Of a stretch of 64,000 nucleotides of DNA, positions 47,641 to 58,520 are shown piece after piece. The stretch is from Chamaea fasciata. Taxonomy: Eukaryota > Chordata > Aves > Passeriformes > Sylviidae. The stretch's first letter is position 1, and every line of letters starts with the position of its first letter. The stretch spans positions 310,001 through 374,000 of the forward strand of contig JARCOQ010000002.1 of assembly GCA_029207755.1 (NCBI GenBank). Reading direction: 5' to 3'. The notes under the pieces were generated by a model. It had not been told where the DNA came from, searched no databases, and was given only the letters and a program-made list of their open reading frames with translations. The position numbers and the translations under genes were made by a program.

Positions 47641-48000
47641 CCCACAGCATCCCGCCCCCGCTGCCCGTCCACATCACTCTGCCCGTCCCTATCCTCGCCT
47701 CCCGTTTCTATCCCCGCCTCTTGCTCCTACCCCCGCCTCCTGTCCCCTTCCCCGCCTCCTGTCCCCGTCCCCGCTGCCTTGCCGTGTCCCCGTCTCCGGT
47801 GTGTGTCCGTGTGCCCCAGCCTGTTCCCGTGTCCCCATCCCCGTGCCCGTCGCGGTCCCCGTCCCCTGCCCGCCGCCCCGGCGCTGCCCGGTTCGCTGCG
47901 GCGCGCTCGCCCCGCCCGGCGGCTCCCGGCGGCCCCGGCGGTGTCCCCGGCCGTGTCCCGGCCGTGTCCCCGGCGGTGTCCCCGCGGGGCGGCCGCGGCC
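47641..48000 (+). promoter_or_regulatory. LIPT2: LIPT2 promoter region: C-rich repeats, then CpG island
   Basis: Bases 47665-47880 are a pyrimidine-rich degenerate repeat of CCCGCCTCCTGTCCCC-like units. They are followed by a CpG island and, at 47941-47988, four 11- to 12-bp units of GTGTCCCCGGCC directly before the start codon. No TATA box is seen. Confidence 0.55.
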
Positions 48001-48490
48001 ATGTCGCGGCCGGCGGTGCGGGTGCTGCGGCTGGGCGCGGTGCCGTACGCGGAGGCGCTGCGGGTGCAGGAGCGCTGCGTGGCGGCGGCGCGGGCGGCGC
48101 GGGGCCCGGCGGCGCTGCCGGGGCCGGGGCCGGGGCCGGGCCCGGGGCTGCCGGCCGAGAGCGTGGTGCTGAGCGAGCCGGCGCGGCCCGTGTACACCTG
48201 GGGGCTGCGGGGGGCGCCGGGCGCGGCGGCGGCCGCGGCGCTGCGGGCGCGGGGCGCGGCGCTGGTGGCGGCGCGGCGCGGAGGCCACATCACCTTCCAC
48301 GGCCCCGGGCAGCTCCTCGCCTTCCCCGTGCTCGACCTGCGCCGCCGCCGCCTCCCGCTCCGCGCCTACGTGGCCGGGCTGGAGGCGCTGGTGCTGCGGC
48401 TCTGCCGCCGCCTCGGGCTGGGCACGGCCCGCGCACTCCCGCCGCCCTTCACCGGGGTCTGGATGGGCGACAGCAAGCTCTGTGCCATCG
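48001..48490 (+). CDS. LIPT2: LIPT2 coding exon 1
   Basis: 490 bases of extreme GC content encode residues 1-163 and one base of Gly164, ending TGTGCCATCG before GTGAGC. It carries the substrate-binding RGGHITFHGPGQ motif and Lys159. Confidence 0.95.
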
Positions 48491-49277
48491 GTGAGCGGGG
48501 ACGGCTCCGGGAGCGTGTGTGTCTGTGTCTGGAGCCTGGCCGGGAGAGCTGCGGGTGTTCCGCGTGCGGAACGGAAGGCTCCAGGGAGACCTCGGAGGGT
48601 CTAAAGCCCCTAAAGGGGCTCCAGGAGCGCTGGAGAGGGACTTGGGACAAGGGGGAACGGCTTCCCACTGCCACAGGGCAGGGTTGGAGATGAGATATTG
48701 GGAAGAAACTCTTCCCTGTGAGGTTGGGGATGCCCTGTCATAGGTTGGCCAGAACTGCGGTGGCTGCCCCATCCCTGGAAGCGCTCGAGGCCAGGCTGGA
48801 CGGGGCTTGGAGCAACCTGGGATAGTGGGAGGTGTCCCTGCCCGTGGAATACCTCCCAACCCATCCTGTGATTCCACGTGCTTCAGGCGGGGCATGGAGC
48901 TGTAGGCACCGGGGAGGTTGGGTGGGCACAGGGGAGCATGCAGGGGTGGGATTTGCATCCAGGAGGAGGAGGGGGCAGCACAGTTTTGGGCCCCTGCTCA
49001 CCGTGGTGCTGGTGTTGACGGGTGGGTGCTCTTGGCCCCTGCAGGTGTGCACTGCGGGAACCACATCACCTCGCACGGGCTGGCGCTGAACTGCTGCACC
49101 GACCTCACCTGGTTCGACCACATCGTCCCCTGCGGCCTGGAGGGGAAGGGGGTCACCTCGCTGAGCCACGAGCTAGGCCAGCATGTCGCCGTCAGCCACG
49201 TCCTCGAGCCCTTCCTCGACTCCTTCCAGGAGGTGTTTGACTGCACCTTGGTCTCTGCAGAAGACCCCAGGGATTAG
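48001..49277 (+). CDS. LIPT2: LIPT2, octanoyl-[acyl-carrier-protein]:protein octanoyltransferase, two exons
   Basis: Exons 48001-48490 and 49045-49277 join to 723 bases, 240 residues (human 231). The enzyme, of the LipB family, moves octanoyl from mitochondrial acyl carrier protein to lysine of the glycine-cleavage H protein, the first step of protein lipoylation. Visible family marks are RGGHITFHGPGQL at residues 93-105, the lysine of SKLCAIG (Lys159), HITSHGLALN at 170-179, and PCGL with the catalytic cysteine Cys193. The intron is phase 1. The N-terminus is arginine-rich and uncharged otherwise, consistent with mitochondrial import. ATG at 48001 sits in GCGGCCATGT, a good context, and begins the conserved protein; the frame is open upstream, so the start rests on homology. 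Residues 35-51 are a G/P low-complexity insert. Confidence 0.95.
48560..48880 (+). repeat. CR1 LINE 3' fragment in the LIPT2 intron
   Basis: GGAGATGAGATATTGGGAAG, CTCTTCCCTGTGAGGTTGGG, CCCATCCCTGGAAGCGCTCG, GGCCAGGCTGGACGGGGCTT and the end CCCATCCTGTGATTCC. It is sense relative to LIPT2 and fills over half of the 554-bp intron. Confidence 0.93.
49045..49277 (+). CDS. LIPT2: LIPT2 coding exon 2 with stop
   Basis: After CCCCTGCAG the exon completes Gly164 and encodes VHCGNHITSHGLALN, TDLTWFDHIVPCGL with the catalytic cysteine, and a C-terminal helix region ending EDPRD and TAG at 49275-49277. Confidence 0.95.
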
Positions 49278-49592
49278 GATTGTTGTGGTGCCTTGGCCGG
49301 GCGTTTCGGCAAAGCCGCGGCGCAGCCCCGGGGCCTCTGTTGTGAGACAAGTTCTTGTGCCTTTGCCTGTGGGCTGCGTGTGGACAGTGGCACAGGGTTT
49401 CAGAATGCGGCTCGAACATCCAGACCTCCACTGGGACCGTTCTCTCCAGCCCCATGAGTCTCCATCCCTCGGCTGGGACCTCCATGGGTACCACATCCCC
49501 ACGTCACTTGCTGGGGAAGTACCCAAACAGGTGCTTTTGTGGGGTTTTTTCTGCTTTTTGTCCGACAAAAAGTAAAGACTTTCGTGAATGGT
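49278..49592 (+). other. LIPT2: LIPT2 3' UTR and probable poly(A) site
   Basis: AGTAAA at 49571-49576 is a weak variant poly(A) signal at a plausible distance from the stop, and no AATAAA occurs sooner. The transcript end is inferred. Confidence 0.5.
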
Positions 49593-50379
49593 CATGATTC
49601 ACATGACTTCATGTGGGCCGAGCATCCTCCCCTTGCAGATGGGTAAAAAGAGGCAGATTTTATATATATAAAGAGTTGCTGGGAACTTGGACTGCTGATC
49701 CTTTTCTCATTTATTTACCCCAAGACTTTATCAGTGACAGCCTTTTTCTCACCCTGAGCCCAGGGAAACCCTCACGTGGCAAAGATCCTGGCATCAGGGC
49801 GGGTGGAAGGTGGCTGTAAACGCTGGTGAAACGGCCGTTGGAGCGCTGCGGATGCAGTGGAAATGCGGGAGGAGGAGGGAAAGGGTTCGGGGTTCACAAG
49901 GAGAGAAGCCATGGCTGTTGTGGCTCCTGTGGGACCACACAGCATCCTGTCTGGGTGATGGAGACCTGCTCCCACTGCTGCTGGAGGAGGTGTTGCTGTC
50001 AGCACTGCTGAAATCCCTGTCTCAGCTGCAGCATCATAAGCTGATTTAATGGGCAGGTTTTTTCAGGGGTGAGAAGTCAGCCTGAGGCTCAGAGCAAGAC
50101 CTGACCCCCACCCACAGCCCCTCACTGCCGTTCTGGGTTTTCTCCCTGCCCCACAAGCTTTGGGGTTTCTCTGCTGCTGCACAGCACTGGCAGCTCCCTG
50201 TGAGCCACCCGTGGGTGCCCAATGGGGCTGCAAGGGGGGGAAATCCCATTCCATGGGGCAGGCTGAGCTCCAGGAAGGAATGGCGAGCAGCAGGAACATG
50301 CCCAGGCAGGCTCTGTGCCAGTGTGAGGGCTGGGGGACAGCGGTGCCGGACGAGGAGGGACAGGAAAGCGTGACCGGCA
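49593..50379. other. Spacer between LIPT2 and KCNE3
   Basis: About 0.8 kb with a short TATATATA run (49662-49669) and no recognised gene or repeat. Confidence 0.6.
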
Positions 50380-50645
50380 GCGTGTGCCGGGGGAAGCGCG
50401 GAGCCCCGTCTCCCGCCCCATAAAGCTCCCGTGTCCGGCTGGGCCCGGGGGCCGCGGCAGCACCCGTGGGGCTGGGGACAGGCTGGTGGCCCGCGGCGGG
50501 GCCGGGTGGCTGTGGCAGGTGGCTCTGCCCCGGGAAGGGGAGGAGGCTGGCGGCGCTCCCAGCCCGGCCGGCATCCCTCCCCGGCGGCAGCGATGCTCAG
50601 TCCCGGCTCAGCCTGGCAGCAGCGCAGGCAGGGAGGGCACACGAG
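50380..50645 (+). promoter_or_regulatory. KCNE3: Probable KCNE3 promoter and untranslated first exon
   Basis: A CpG-rich stretch ends in CACACGAG before GTGAGT at 50646, a strong splice donor. CATAAAGC at 50419-50426 could serve as a weak TATA-like element. The donor pairs naturally with the acceptor at 51660. The exon start is not defined. Confidence 0.45.
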
Positions 50646-51660
50646 GTGAGTGCGAGCCGCCCTTCCCACACCCTGTCCCCCACTCCTCTCCCTGTCCTTT
50701 CACCCCTTCCTAAGGTGGATCCCCCCCAGTCGTACCCCATCTGTGGGTGGGTAAACCCAGATCTCGCCCTAAACCTCCCAAATTCATCCTACTTCTCTTA
50801 CGTCAGGAAGGCAACCAGATCTGACCTCATCCCCGTGGGTTTGTGGCTGCTCAGCCCCTTCCTCCTTCTCCTCCTCGTCACAGCTGGGGTCTCATCCTGG
50901 GAGGTGCACCCCAAGTTCAGGGTGACCCATTTGGGAGGGGGACCAGCTGCCTCTGCACGGGGTAGAGCTGCTGGTGCAGCAGGCAAGGGGTGCTCGGGAG
51001 CTGGTGGGGGACAGGGTGGATACCTGGGGGAGCTGTGGTGGTTTGTGGGACTGGTGTGTCCCAAAGGATGGCACATGTGGGGGACTGTGTTCCAGTGTCC
51101 CTTCCTGGCCGTGCCTGCTCCGGGGCCCCTGCAAGTTGTGAAGGTTGCACAAGGGAGCCCAGGGGGGCTGGCAGAGGGGCCCCATGCCAAAGGAGGGATG
51201 GCAGGTCAGAGCGGGTCTGGCACCCAAAGGGAGGAAAATCCCCAGGGAGGTTTAGGGCAGCAACCCCTCAAGATGGATTCACAGTGGTTTGCAGGGGGCT
51301 GTGCCAGCTCTGCACCCTGTGGAGGTGCAGGATATGTGCCCACCATCCCCACACATCTCTGGGGAAAGCAGACTTTAAAGCCAGCTCTCCTGGTCCCTCG
51401 GGACACCTGTGTCCCCACACTGCCCCCAGTCCTGGGGAGGAGAGAGGGGCAGGCAGCTGCCCCAGAGCTCTGGGAGCTTTATCCCCTCTGTGGAGGGACT
51501 GAAATTTAGGGAGAAGGCTGCAGGGAATGCAAAGGGTTTGGCCACCCTGCTTTGTGGCAGAGGAGGTGCTTCGAGGACCGGTTTGGGGACACTGTTGGGT
51601 CCCAGGAACACCTCCACTGCGAGGGCAGCCTCTTCTGAGTCTCCCTGTCCTTCCCTGCAG
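50646..51660 (+). other. KCNE3: KCNE3 5'-UTR intron (inferred)
   Basis: This is the GT-AG interval between the donor at 50646 and the acceptor TTCCCTGCAG ending at 51660. No repeat or exon is seen inside. Confidence 0.45.
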
Positions 51661-51672
51661 CCTGCGGACGGC

Positions 51673-51984
51673 ATGGACGAGAACAACCGGACGGAGACTT
51701 GGCACCACAGCCTGCGGGCGGTGCTGGACGCGCTGAACCAGACGCTGCATGGGGCTGTCCCCTGTGCCGGGGAGCCCCCGGCCAGCCCGGCGGGGGCCAC
51801 ACGTGCTGGCCACGCCAGCCACGCCGGCCGCAACGACAATGCCTACATGTACATCCTGTTCGTCATGACGCTCTTCGCCGCCACCGTGGGCAGCCTCATC
51901 CTGGGCTACACCCGCTCCCGAAAGGTGGACAAGCGCAGCGACCCCTACCACGTCTACATCAAGAACAGGGTCTCCATGATCTGA
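51673..51984 (+). CDS. KCNE3: KCNE3, potassium channel beta subunit (MiRP2)
   Basis: A single coding exon of 104 codons gives 103 residues, the same length as human KCNE3. The protein has one membrane span and assembles with KCNQ1 (and other Kv channels), holding KCNQ1 open in epithelia. The extracellular N-terminus has two N-glycosylation sequons, N5-R-T and N22-Q-T. The span is about residues 58-78 (YMYILFVMTLFAATVGSLIL), with the functionally important TVG triplet at 71-73. The cytoplasmic part YTRSRKVDKRSDPYHVYIKN is the KCNE family signature and keeps Arg83 and Arg99. The acceptor TTCCCTGCAG ends 12 bases before the ATG, so only a short piece of 5' UTR is in this exon. Stop TGA is at 51982-51984. 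Residues 32-53 are variable between birds and mammals. Confidence 0.97.
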   Translation: MDENNRTETWHHSLRAVLDALNQTLHGAVPCAGEPPASPAGATRAGHASHAGRNDNAYMYILFVMTLFAATVGSLILGYTRSRKVDKRSDPYHVYIKNRVSMI

Positions 51985-52480
51985 GCCTGGCCTGCGCCTT
52001 GTCCCCGGGGAGCCACTGGGCTCGGGGTCCCCTTGCTGTGCCCATCCCGCTCGCTGTGGGATGGGACAGTGCTGCTGGCCCCAAAGCTGCTGGGAACCCC
52101 CTAAAGCTGCTGAGAACCCCCCAAAGCTGCTGGGAACCCCCACCACGGAAGAGCTCAGTCCTGGTGTGAGCAGTGCTGGCAGGAGCTGGAAGAATGTGAC
52201 CTGCAAGCAGGTGCTGGTCCTGCAGACCCACCTCGGCTCCACAGTGGGCATGGGGATGGCAGGGGCAGCTCCTTTCCCACCGTGGCCTGCGGGGGCTGGC
52301 AGGAGTCTTCAAGGAGAATATTTCCCCATTTCCCTACTCAGATCAGCCTGCGTTGACCTCCCTGGGCTTCCAGCAGCTGTGACAGCGGTTCACGGGTTTT
52401 TCTGGTGCTGAAACCCTGTAATGTTTGATCTGGGCCGGGCCCCGCTATTCTGGCAGAGAATTAAAGGAGGTGGTGGGTTC
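51985..52480 (+). other. KCNE3: KCNE3 3' UTR and poly(A) site
   Basis: ATTAAA at 52460-52465 followed by GT-rich sequence is a plausible poly(A) signal. The UTR holds a 20-bp triplicated unit at 52081-52140. Confidence 0.6.
52081..52140 (+). repeat. Three tandem 20-bp repeats
   Basis: CCAAAGCTGCTGGGAACCCC is repeated three times head to tail at 52081, 52101 and 52121. The middle copy has two changes. Confidence 0.97.
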
Positions 52481-54290
52481 CAGGGGACTTGTGTTTGCTT
52501 CTCCTCCGAGCAAAGTTGGTGTTTGGGCCAATCTGCGGGACACCACTCTGTGCCAGAGCCCAGGGGATGCTGAAAGGGCTAAACCTGCTGCCTGCGTGCT
52601 GCCAGGGTGGATTCAAGGGCAGCCCTTCGGTGGCATCACAGCCCCTACAATGGGACAAATCCCCTGGGACGGAGCAAGCCCCGCATTCCCGGCTGGATGC
52701 TTTGTCCCCGCATTCTCAGCAGGATGCTTTGTCCCCGTGGCTGTCTGGGCAGCGCTGCTGGAGCCGTGGGCACGCTGCAGGTGTAGCCCGAGCCTGGCCA
52801 GGGGCGTGTGGCTCCAAGCATCTCCCAAGGTCTCTCCGGGCTCCGGATGGCGATGCCGGAGTCTTTCCTGCTTCCTTCCTGCTGTCAGCTGTAGCTTTGG
52901 CCTTTTGTACCGCAGGTCCCAAATGTGTTTTCCATGGGGCGAGGGCGCAGCGGTGGACGGGAAGGGGATGTTCTTGGGTCCTGCTGGGCTCCTTGGCTTT
53001 CACTCCGCTATTAAGCTGGCTGGGTTTGGACCTGGCCTGTGGAGTGGCCAGTGTCCAGGACAGTAAATGTCCCTGTCCTTCAAAACAGGCTGTGGGGCAG
53101 CGCCAGTGACCCAGTGTCTCGCACGTCTTAACCTGTTTGTAATGGCATAAAGAATGTCTTTAATTGCGGCTAGATTAGCTGGCCCATAGGGGCCTTTCCG
53201 CCTGCATTCCAAGGTTAAACAGAGTTGCAATCCTGAGCCCAAACAGTGACGCCAAACCCTAATCCAAAAAGTAATAGTGGATGTGAGCATGTTCGGGGTG
53301 GGGCTGGAAACCTTGGTACCAGAGGCACAGCGACGGCAGCAGCTTAGCGACCTGTTCCTGATTTCCCATGCCCTTGGCTTGGGCACAAAACCTGGATCAG
53401 GGGGTTCTGGGAAACCCATTTTGGGGCTGATCCCACTGGGATTCCTGAGCCAGGCAGGGCCTTCTGGGGCGCGGGTGTCCTCCGGCACCTGGCCCGAGCG
53501 GGAAGTAGCTCGAGAGGCTTCACTCTGTTTATCTTGCACCTGCAGCGCTGGGAAAGGAAAATAAACCCCTTATCTGCAAATAAATCAGGGGAATCGGGCC
53601 AGGTGGGGACAGAGACACACGCCGTGCTGATCCTTTTCCCTCCAGCTCCCCAGGGTTTGTGCTCCTCTAACACCAACCCCTCCAGCGGGATGAGCCATGG
53701 AGCAGCCAGGCGGGATGTGGGACCCTGCGATGGGGTGGGGGCTGGATGCTGAGCATGGCACCCCCAATTCCCCCAGTGACGTGGAATTCTTGCTTTTCCC
53801 ATTTTTTGGGCGAGAGGGATGGATCTGGTGACTCTGGAATCTCTTCTGATGCTGTGACCCAAGGGGGAAAACCCTGACAAAGGATAGCATGTCATAAAAA
53901 TTTGGGGGAAAAAAAAATGCTGCTCTTCCCTAATCCAGAAGATTCTGAGGGTAAAAAAATCCCTCCTGCAAGGCACAGCTTCTGCAGCAGTGGTTACCCA
54001 CCAGATCTGCGATCCATTGGCAGCTCCACTGTCCATCCATCCCTGCCGGTAAATTCGGACCAGAGCCTGCGGCAGGGCAGGGCAGGGCCGGGCTGGGGGG
54101 ACATCCCGGGTGACCCCACTCTGGAGCCGCCGGCTGGATTCCACCAGGCTGGGTGACAAGATGCCAGTGCCACCTTGTGGCAGCTGCCTCAGGGTCCTGG
54201 TGTCACATGCTCGGGACACCCCGGCACCCCTGGGGCAAGAGCAGGGACTCGTACCCACAGGACCTCTGGCTCTTTTCTGTCTGTCCTGGT

Positions 54291-54428
54291 CCCCATGGCT
54301 CCCCCAGCTCCAGCCTCGCTGGGTGTGCCCGGGATCCATGTCTCAGGCTGTTTGGGTGTCCCCATGGCACCCACAGCTCCAGCCTGGCTGGTGTCCACAT
54401 GGGATCCATGGTCTGGGGCAGCTTGACA
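54291..54428 (+). repeat. Two-copy tandem repeat, period about 69 bp
   Basis: CCCCATGGC at 54291 and 54360 begins two diverged copies that share CAGCTCCAGCCT, GCTGG and GGGATCCATG in order. Confidence 0.8.
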
Positions 54429-56344
54429 AACATCCTCAGCAGTGGATTGTGCTGGGCTGCTCCGAGGGATACGGAAATAGGGATATATGAGGGAAGGATG
54501 GATTTGGGAGCCTCCTGAAATGGGTTTGCTTCAGGAGCCAGGGGAAGCATTTTGCAACGATTTAGATGCTTAACCCAGAGCTCGGTGATTCTTCCTGGGA
54601 GCCGATGGGTTCAGACCTCACTCCCTGGACTGCGGCCCCAGGAGCAGACGATTCCTGGGTCACACTCAGAAATCTTCTGTTAACAGCAAGGAGATGGTCT
54701 CAGAACACAGAGCGAAGGGCTGGGAGTGTGCCAGTCTTGGCTGAGTCCCTAAATCCAACCGAGCAAATTGTAGCTGATTACATTTGGGTTTTAAGCAATG
54801 CAGCTGGGGAAAAAAAAAAACCCAGAGGCTCCTGGGAGGCTAATTTATTTAACACTTTTTTTGTTGGCACACAGCAATAGATCACGGGTGAGACGGTGTC
54901 TGGTACCTGGAAAAGGACATCAAAATGCGTGGGAAGCTGGGGCTGACCTTGGCTTAGCGGATCAATGGTTGGATTGTTGGAGCAGCGGGAATCACAGGAG
55001 CCTGTTCCTGGGACTGCTTTGACGCCGGGCATTTCGATAAGGAATGCATGAGGTGAAATGATAGCGGCCCAGGGTGAGAGAGCGACGGTATCAGGGAATG
55101 CTGAGCTGCCAGCACGGGCTGCCTCGGGTCGTACTGCTTTGGAATGGTGGCACAGCCTGACTGAGCAGTGGGAAGCTGTGTTCCAGGGGAGCTGCTGCTG
55201 CAGGAGAGCTGTCAGTGCTCTGTGGGAATGCTGCGTTCTGCCAGGAGCGGCTGCTGGCCAGGGAGGAGCTGCTCTCCCCTCAGGAGTGCTGAGCCAGGCT
55301 CACACCACCAGTGCTGCTTGCTGTGCAGCCTGAGGGTCAGAGGGGTCACGATGGGGAAAGTTGGTTTGGGGAATCCAGAAATTTTGGGAAACCAGGAATG
55401 GTGAAGGGAGCTGCTCCTGCCCTCCCTTTGGGACCAGAGCAGAGGTTTTTCCAGTGGCTCTGAGCTGCACATTACAAGCTGCTTTTAAAGGATATTTAGA
55501 GTGTTATGCTCCTGAGGAAGCTAAGGAGCCTGCTGCCAGTGCCAGAGGGTGTGGGATCAGGCCTTCCCAAAGCTGACATCATGAGGCGTTGAGTCAGGGG
55601 CAGTTGCAGAACTTCCAAAGCCATTTCCTAATGTCAGTAGTCCCTGTTGCATCCTTGCCACCTGCCAGCCTGTGCTCTGTGTCCATGCTCTGCCTGCAGA
55701 GCTCCTTCAGGACAAAGCCCTTCTCCTGCTGTGGCCCTGGATCTGCTTAAAACCCGGCATTCCAGCCCAAAAAGGCACCTGTGCCCCTGCCCTGTGGTGA
55801 CAGCTCGGCAGGGATGTCCTCACTGCCTGCCCGGAGCGCTCCACTGCCTTCCTGACAATCCACGGCCCTGGGAGGGAAGGGAAAGCTGGGAGTTGCTGTG
55901 TCATTGCCAGGTAGCCCAAGAGGCCCAGGAGAACAAACGGGGTGTTCAGGAGACATAAATAATAAACCGAAAATCGTGCCCCAGAGCCAGGCCGTGCGCA
56001 GCGCCGAGAGGCTCAGCCACCAGCTGCAGGAGCACACTGGGGTCATCCCACACATCCCCGGCTCTCTGCAGAAACTGGGAGTGGAGAAGCAACCTGGAAT
56101 GTCAGGGGAGCTCGGGGCTGTTTGTACACGGTGTGGAATAAACCGCAGATTGCCATGGAAACGCTGCTCCGGCTGGGTTCCTCCCCAGGCTCCCGGCAGC
56201 TGTGAGATCACGAGGCTGATCCCGTTTGTTGTGCACGAGGAGGATTTGGGCTGTGGAACCACATCCCTGAGGATGCCAATGGAATGGGACAGATGTTTTT
56301 GATTCTGATGTGTGCCTTAGCCCTTCTCGTGGGCTGATCCCCCA

Positions 56345-56820
56345 GCGTGGGCAGCAGGGCAGGGGGGATCCTGCCCCTGTGCCCAGGTGAGACCCCACCT
56401 GCAGAGCTGCCCCAGCCCTGGGCCAGCAGCACAAGGAGCTGGAGCTGCTGGAGAGAGTCCAGAGGAGGCACCAGGGTGTTCAGAGGGATGGAGCCCCTCT
56501 GCTGGGAGGGAAGGCTGAGGGAATTGAGGTTGTTTAGCCTGGACTAGAGAAGCTCCAGGGTGACCTAATTGTGGCCTTCCAGTACCTGAAGGGAACTTAC
56601 AAGAAAGACAGAGAGACTTGTTACAAGGGCCTGGAGTTACAGGACAAGTCTGTCTCAAACTGACAGAGAATTGCCTTAGATTAGAGACTAGGAGGAAAAT
56701 CTTTGCCCAGAAAAGCTGCCCCTGGATCCCTGGAAGTGTCCAAGGCCAGGCTGGATGGGGCCCTGAGCAACTTGGGATGGTGGGAAGCGTCCCTGCCCGT
56801 GGCAGGGCTGGGACTGGAAC
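56345..56820 (+). repeat. CR1 LINE 3' fragment, sense, about 475 bp
   Basis: AGACCCCACCTGCAGAGCTG, CACAAGGAGCTGGAGCTGCT, GGCTGAGGGAATTGAGGTTG, GTGGCCTTCCAGTACCTGAA, ATTAGAGACTAGGAGGAAAA and GTGTCCAAGGCCAGGCTGGA follow the usual CR1 order. It is the longest copy in the window. Confidence 0.95.
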
Positions 56821-58419
56821 TGATCTGGTCCCAAATGTGCCCTCTGTGTTTCCTGCCGGCATTTCCCTGGCTGCAGGAGCAATGTCTGCACAGTGCCACA
56901 GCCCCGTGTGGGTGCTCACGCTCCCTTTGGCTCGGGAGAAGCCATTCCCTCCTGCTGAGCCCTGCCACGGTCCCCGCTGGCCCTGGCAGCTCCCAGCACA
57001 CGAGCTGGCGGCTGCCAGCAGCCTGGCAGCCCTTCTCCTCCCAGCCTGGCTCCTGTCCACGGCTGGCAGCCTGGCCTCTCTCTGCCTTTTGGTCCCTGGG
57101 CTGTTTGCTGCTGCTCGCTTTGCTCTGCGCGTGCTGCTCCTCAATCAGGCGAAACGACGCGCGAGGGCGAAAACACGGAAACCTTGGCTTCCCTTCACTC
57201 ACAGAGCAATTGCCCGTGCTCTGGCTTTTTTTCCCTGACTGTGAGGACTGGAAATTTTGTTGGTAGCAGCAGATGAGAAGAGGCGTTTGTGCTGGCAGGC
57301 AGAGCGTGGGGAGGCCCTACAATCCCCCCAGAGTGCCTGGGAGAGCCCTGCTGTGCTGGCCCTCCGCACACTCCAGTCATGCCAGCAGATGGGACTGGCT
57401 TTAACTTTCCTGGAGCAAGATAATCAGCTTTAAAAATTCTTCTGGAGGCTGATTAATCCTCAAATACACTGGACTTAGTTGTCATCTCCCATGAGGTCGG
57501 TGTTTTCTCCAGGCCAACACAGGCAATCTCCATCAGTGCGATCCAAGCTGTATCACCATTATCTGTTTTCCATGATTGCCCTGCTCTAGTGCTGCTCAGG
57601 CTGCCTGGCATCTGGAGATAGATATCCAAAGCCTTCTCACAGGGAAACAGCTGGGAACTAATCATCGCTTCCCAATGTGAGGTGCACTGGTGAGATCCTG
57701 GGAAGTATCAAATGCTCTGTGCTGCAGCTATTCCTGTAAGGAAATGGCTTTTATTCTCCATGAGCCTATTTTGTTCTCCAGGGGAATAATCATGGAGGAG
57801 CACTGACATCAGAGAGAAGGATAATTCCCCTATCTTTCATCCGGTTTTGGGGAAAATCCAAGGTTTTATGGGCTGGAGCTCCTGTTATCCTGGGCTCTGG
57901 CCTTCTCTCCTTGAAAACAAGACACAAAGTAAAAGATAAGAGCAGCAAAAGCATGCAAAGCACTGAGCTCTGGGGAAACGTGCCAGGAACGTGGTTCTCA
58001 TCAGACTTCTGGGCTCAGGATGGCATCAGTGCTGCTGCAGATGCTGCCAGATGTACAAGAAGGAATGATTACAACTCATTTCCTTACTTTGTCAGTGTCC
58101 AGGGTCTTCTCCTTCTCTGTACCATGAATAGGGATAGAGGAGGACTTAGGAGCGCCCTCACCTCTGGTGACGTACTTCCTCCTTATCTTTATCTTCTGTT
58201 GGCTTCAATCAGTAATTCACTGTAATAGACCAATCAAAAGGTTTATCTCCCCACACCCAGCCAGACCTCTGGACCGGAGGGTTTGTTTGTGTGTGAGCCA
58301 AACTTTCTTACGATTCCCCTGTCTATGTGCAGTTTTTGACACTTTGCTGTCCTGTTGGGTGCCCCCCAATACCTCCTGTGTAGCACTCCCACAGCCTCTG
58401 CCCCTCTTCCCTGCAGCCT

Positions 58420-58520
58420 GTGTGGAAGGTGTCCCTTCCCATGGCAGGGGCTGGGAATGAAATAAGCGTTAAGATCTTTTTCCACCAAAACCATCTGTGA
58501 TTCCATGATTCTATCCCTCT
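58420..58520 (+). repeat. CR1 LINE 3' end
   Basis: GTGTCCCTTCCCATGGCAGG, GAATGAAATAAGCGTTAAGA and the terminal GATTCCATGATTCTAT mark a sense CR1 terminus with its short direct-repeat tail. Confidence 0.88.

Noticed and set aside
47297..48172. Plus-strand open frame of 291 codons ending in LIPT2
   Set aside because: It is out of frame with LIPT2 and reads CR1 and C-rich repeats.
51268..52251. Antisense open frame of 327 codons over KCNE3
   Set aside because: It is a shadow of the GC-rich KCNE3 exon with no conserved domain.
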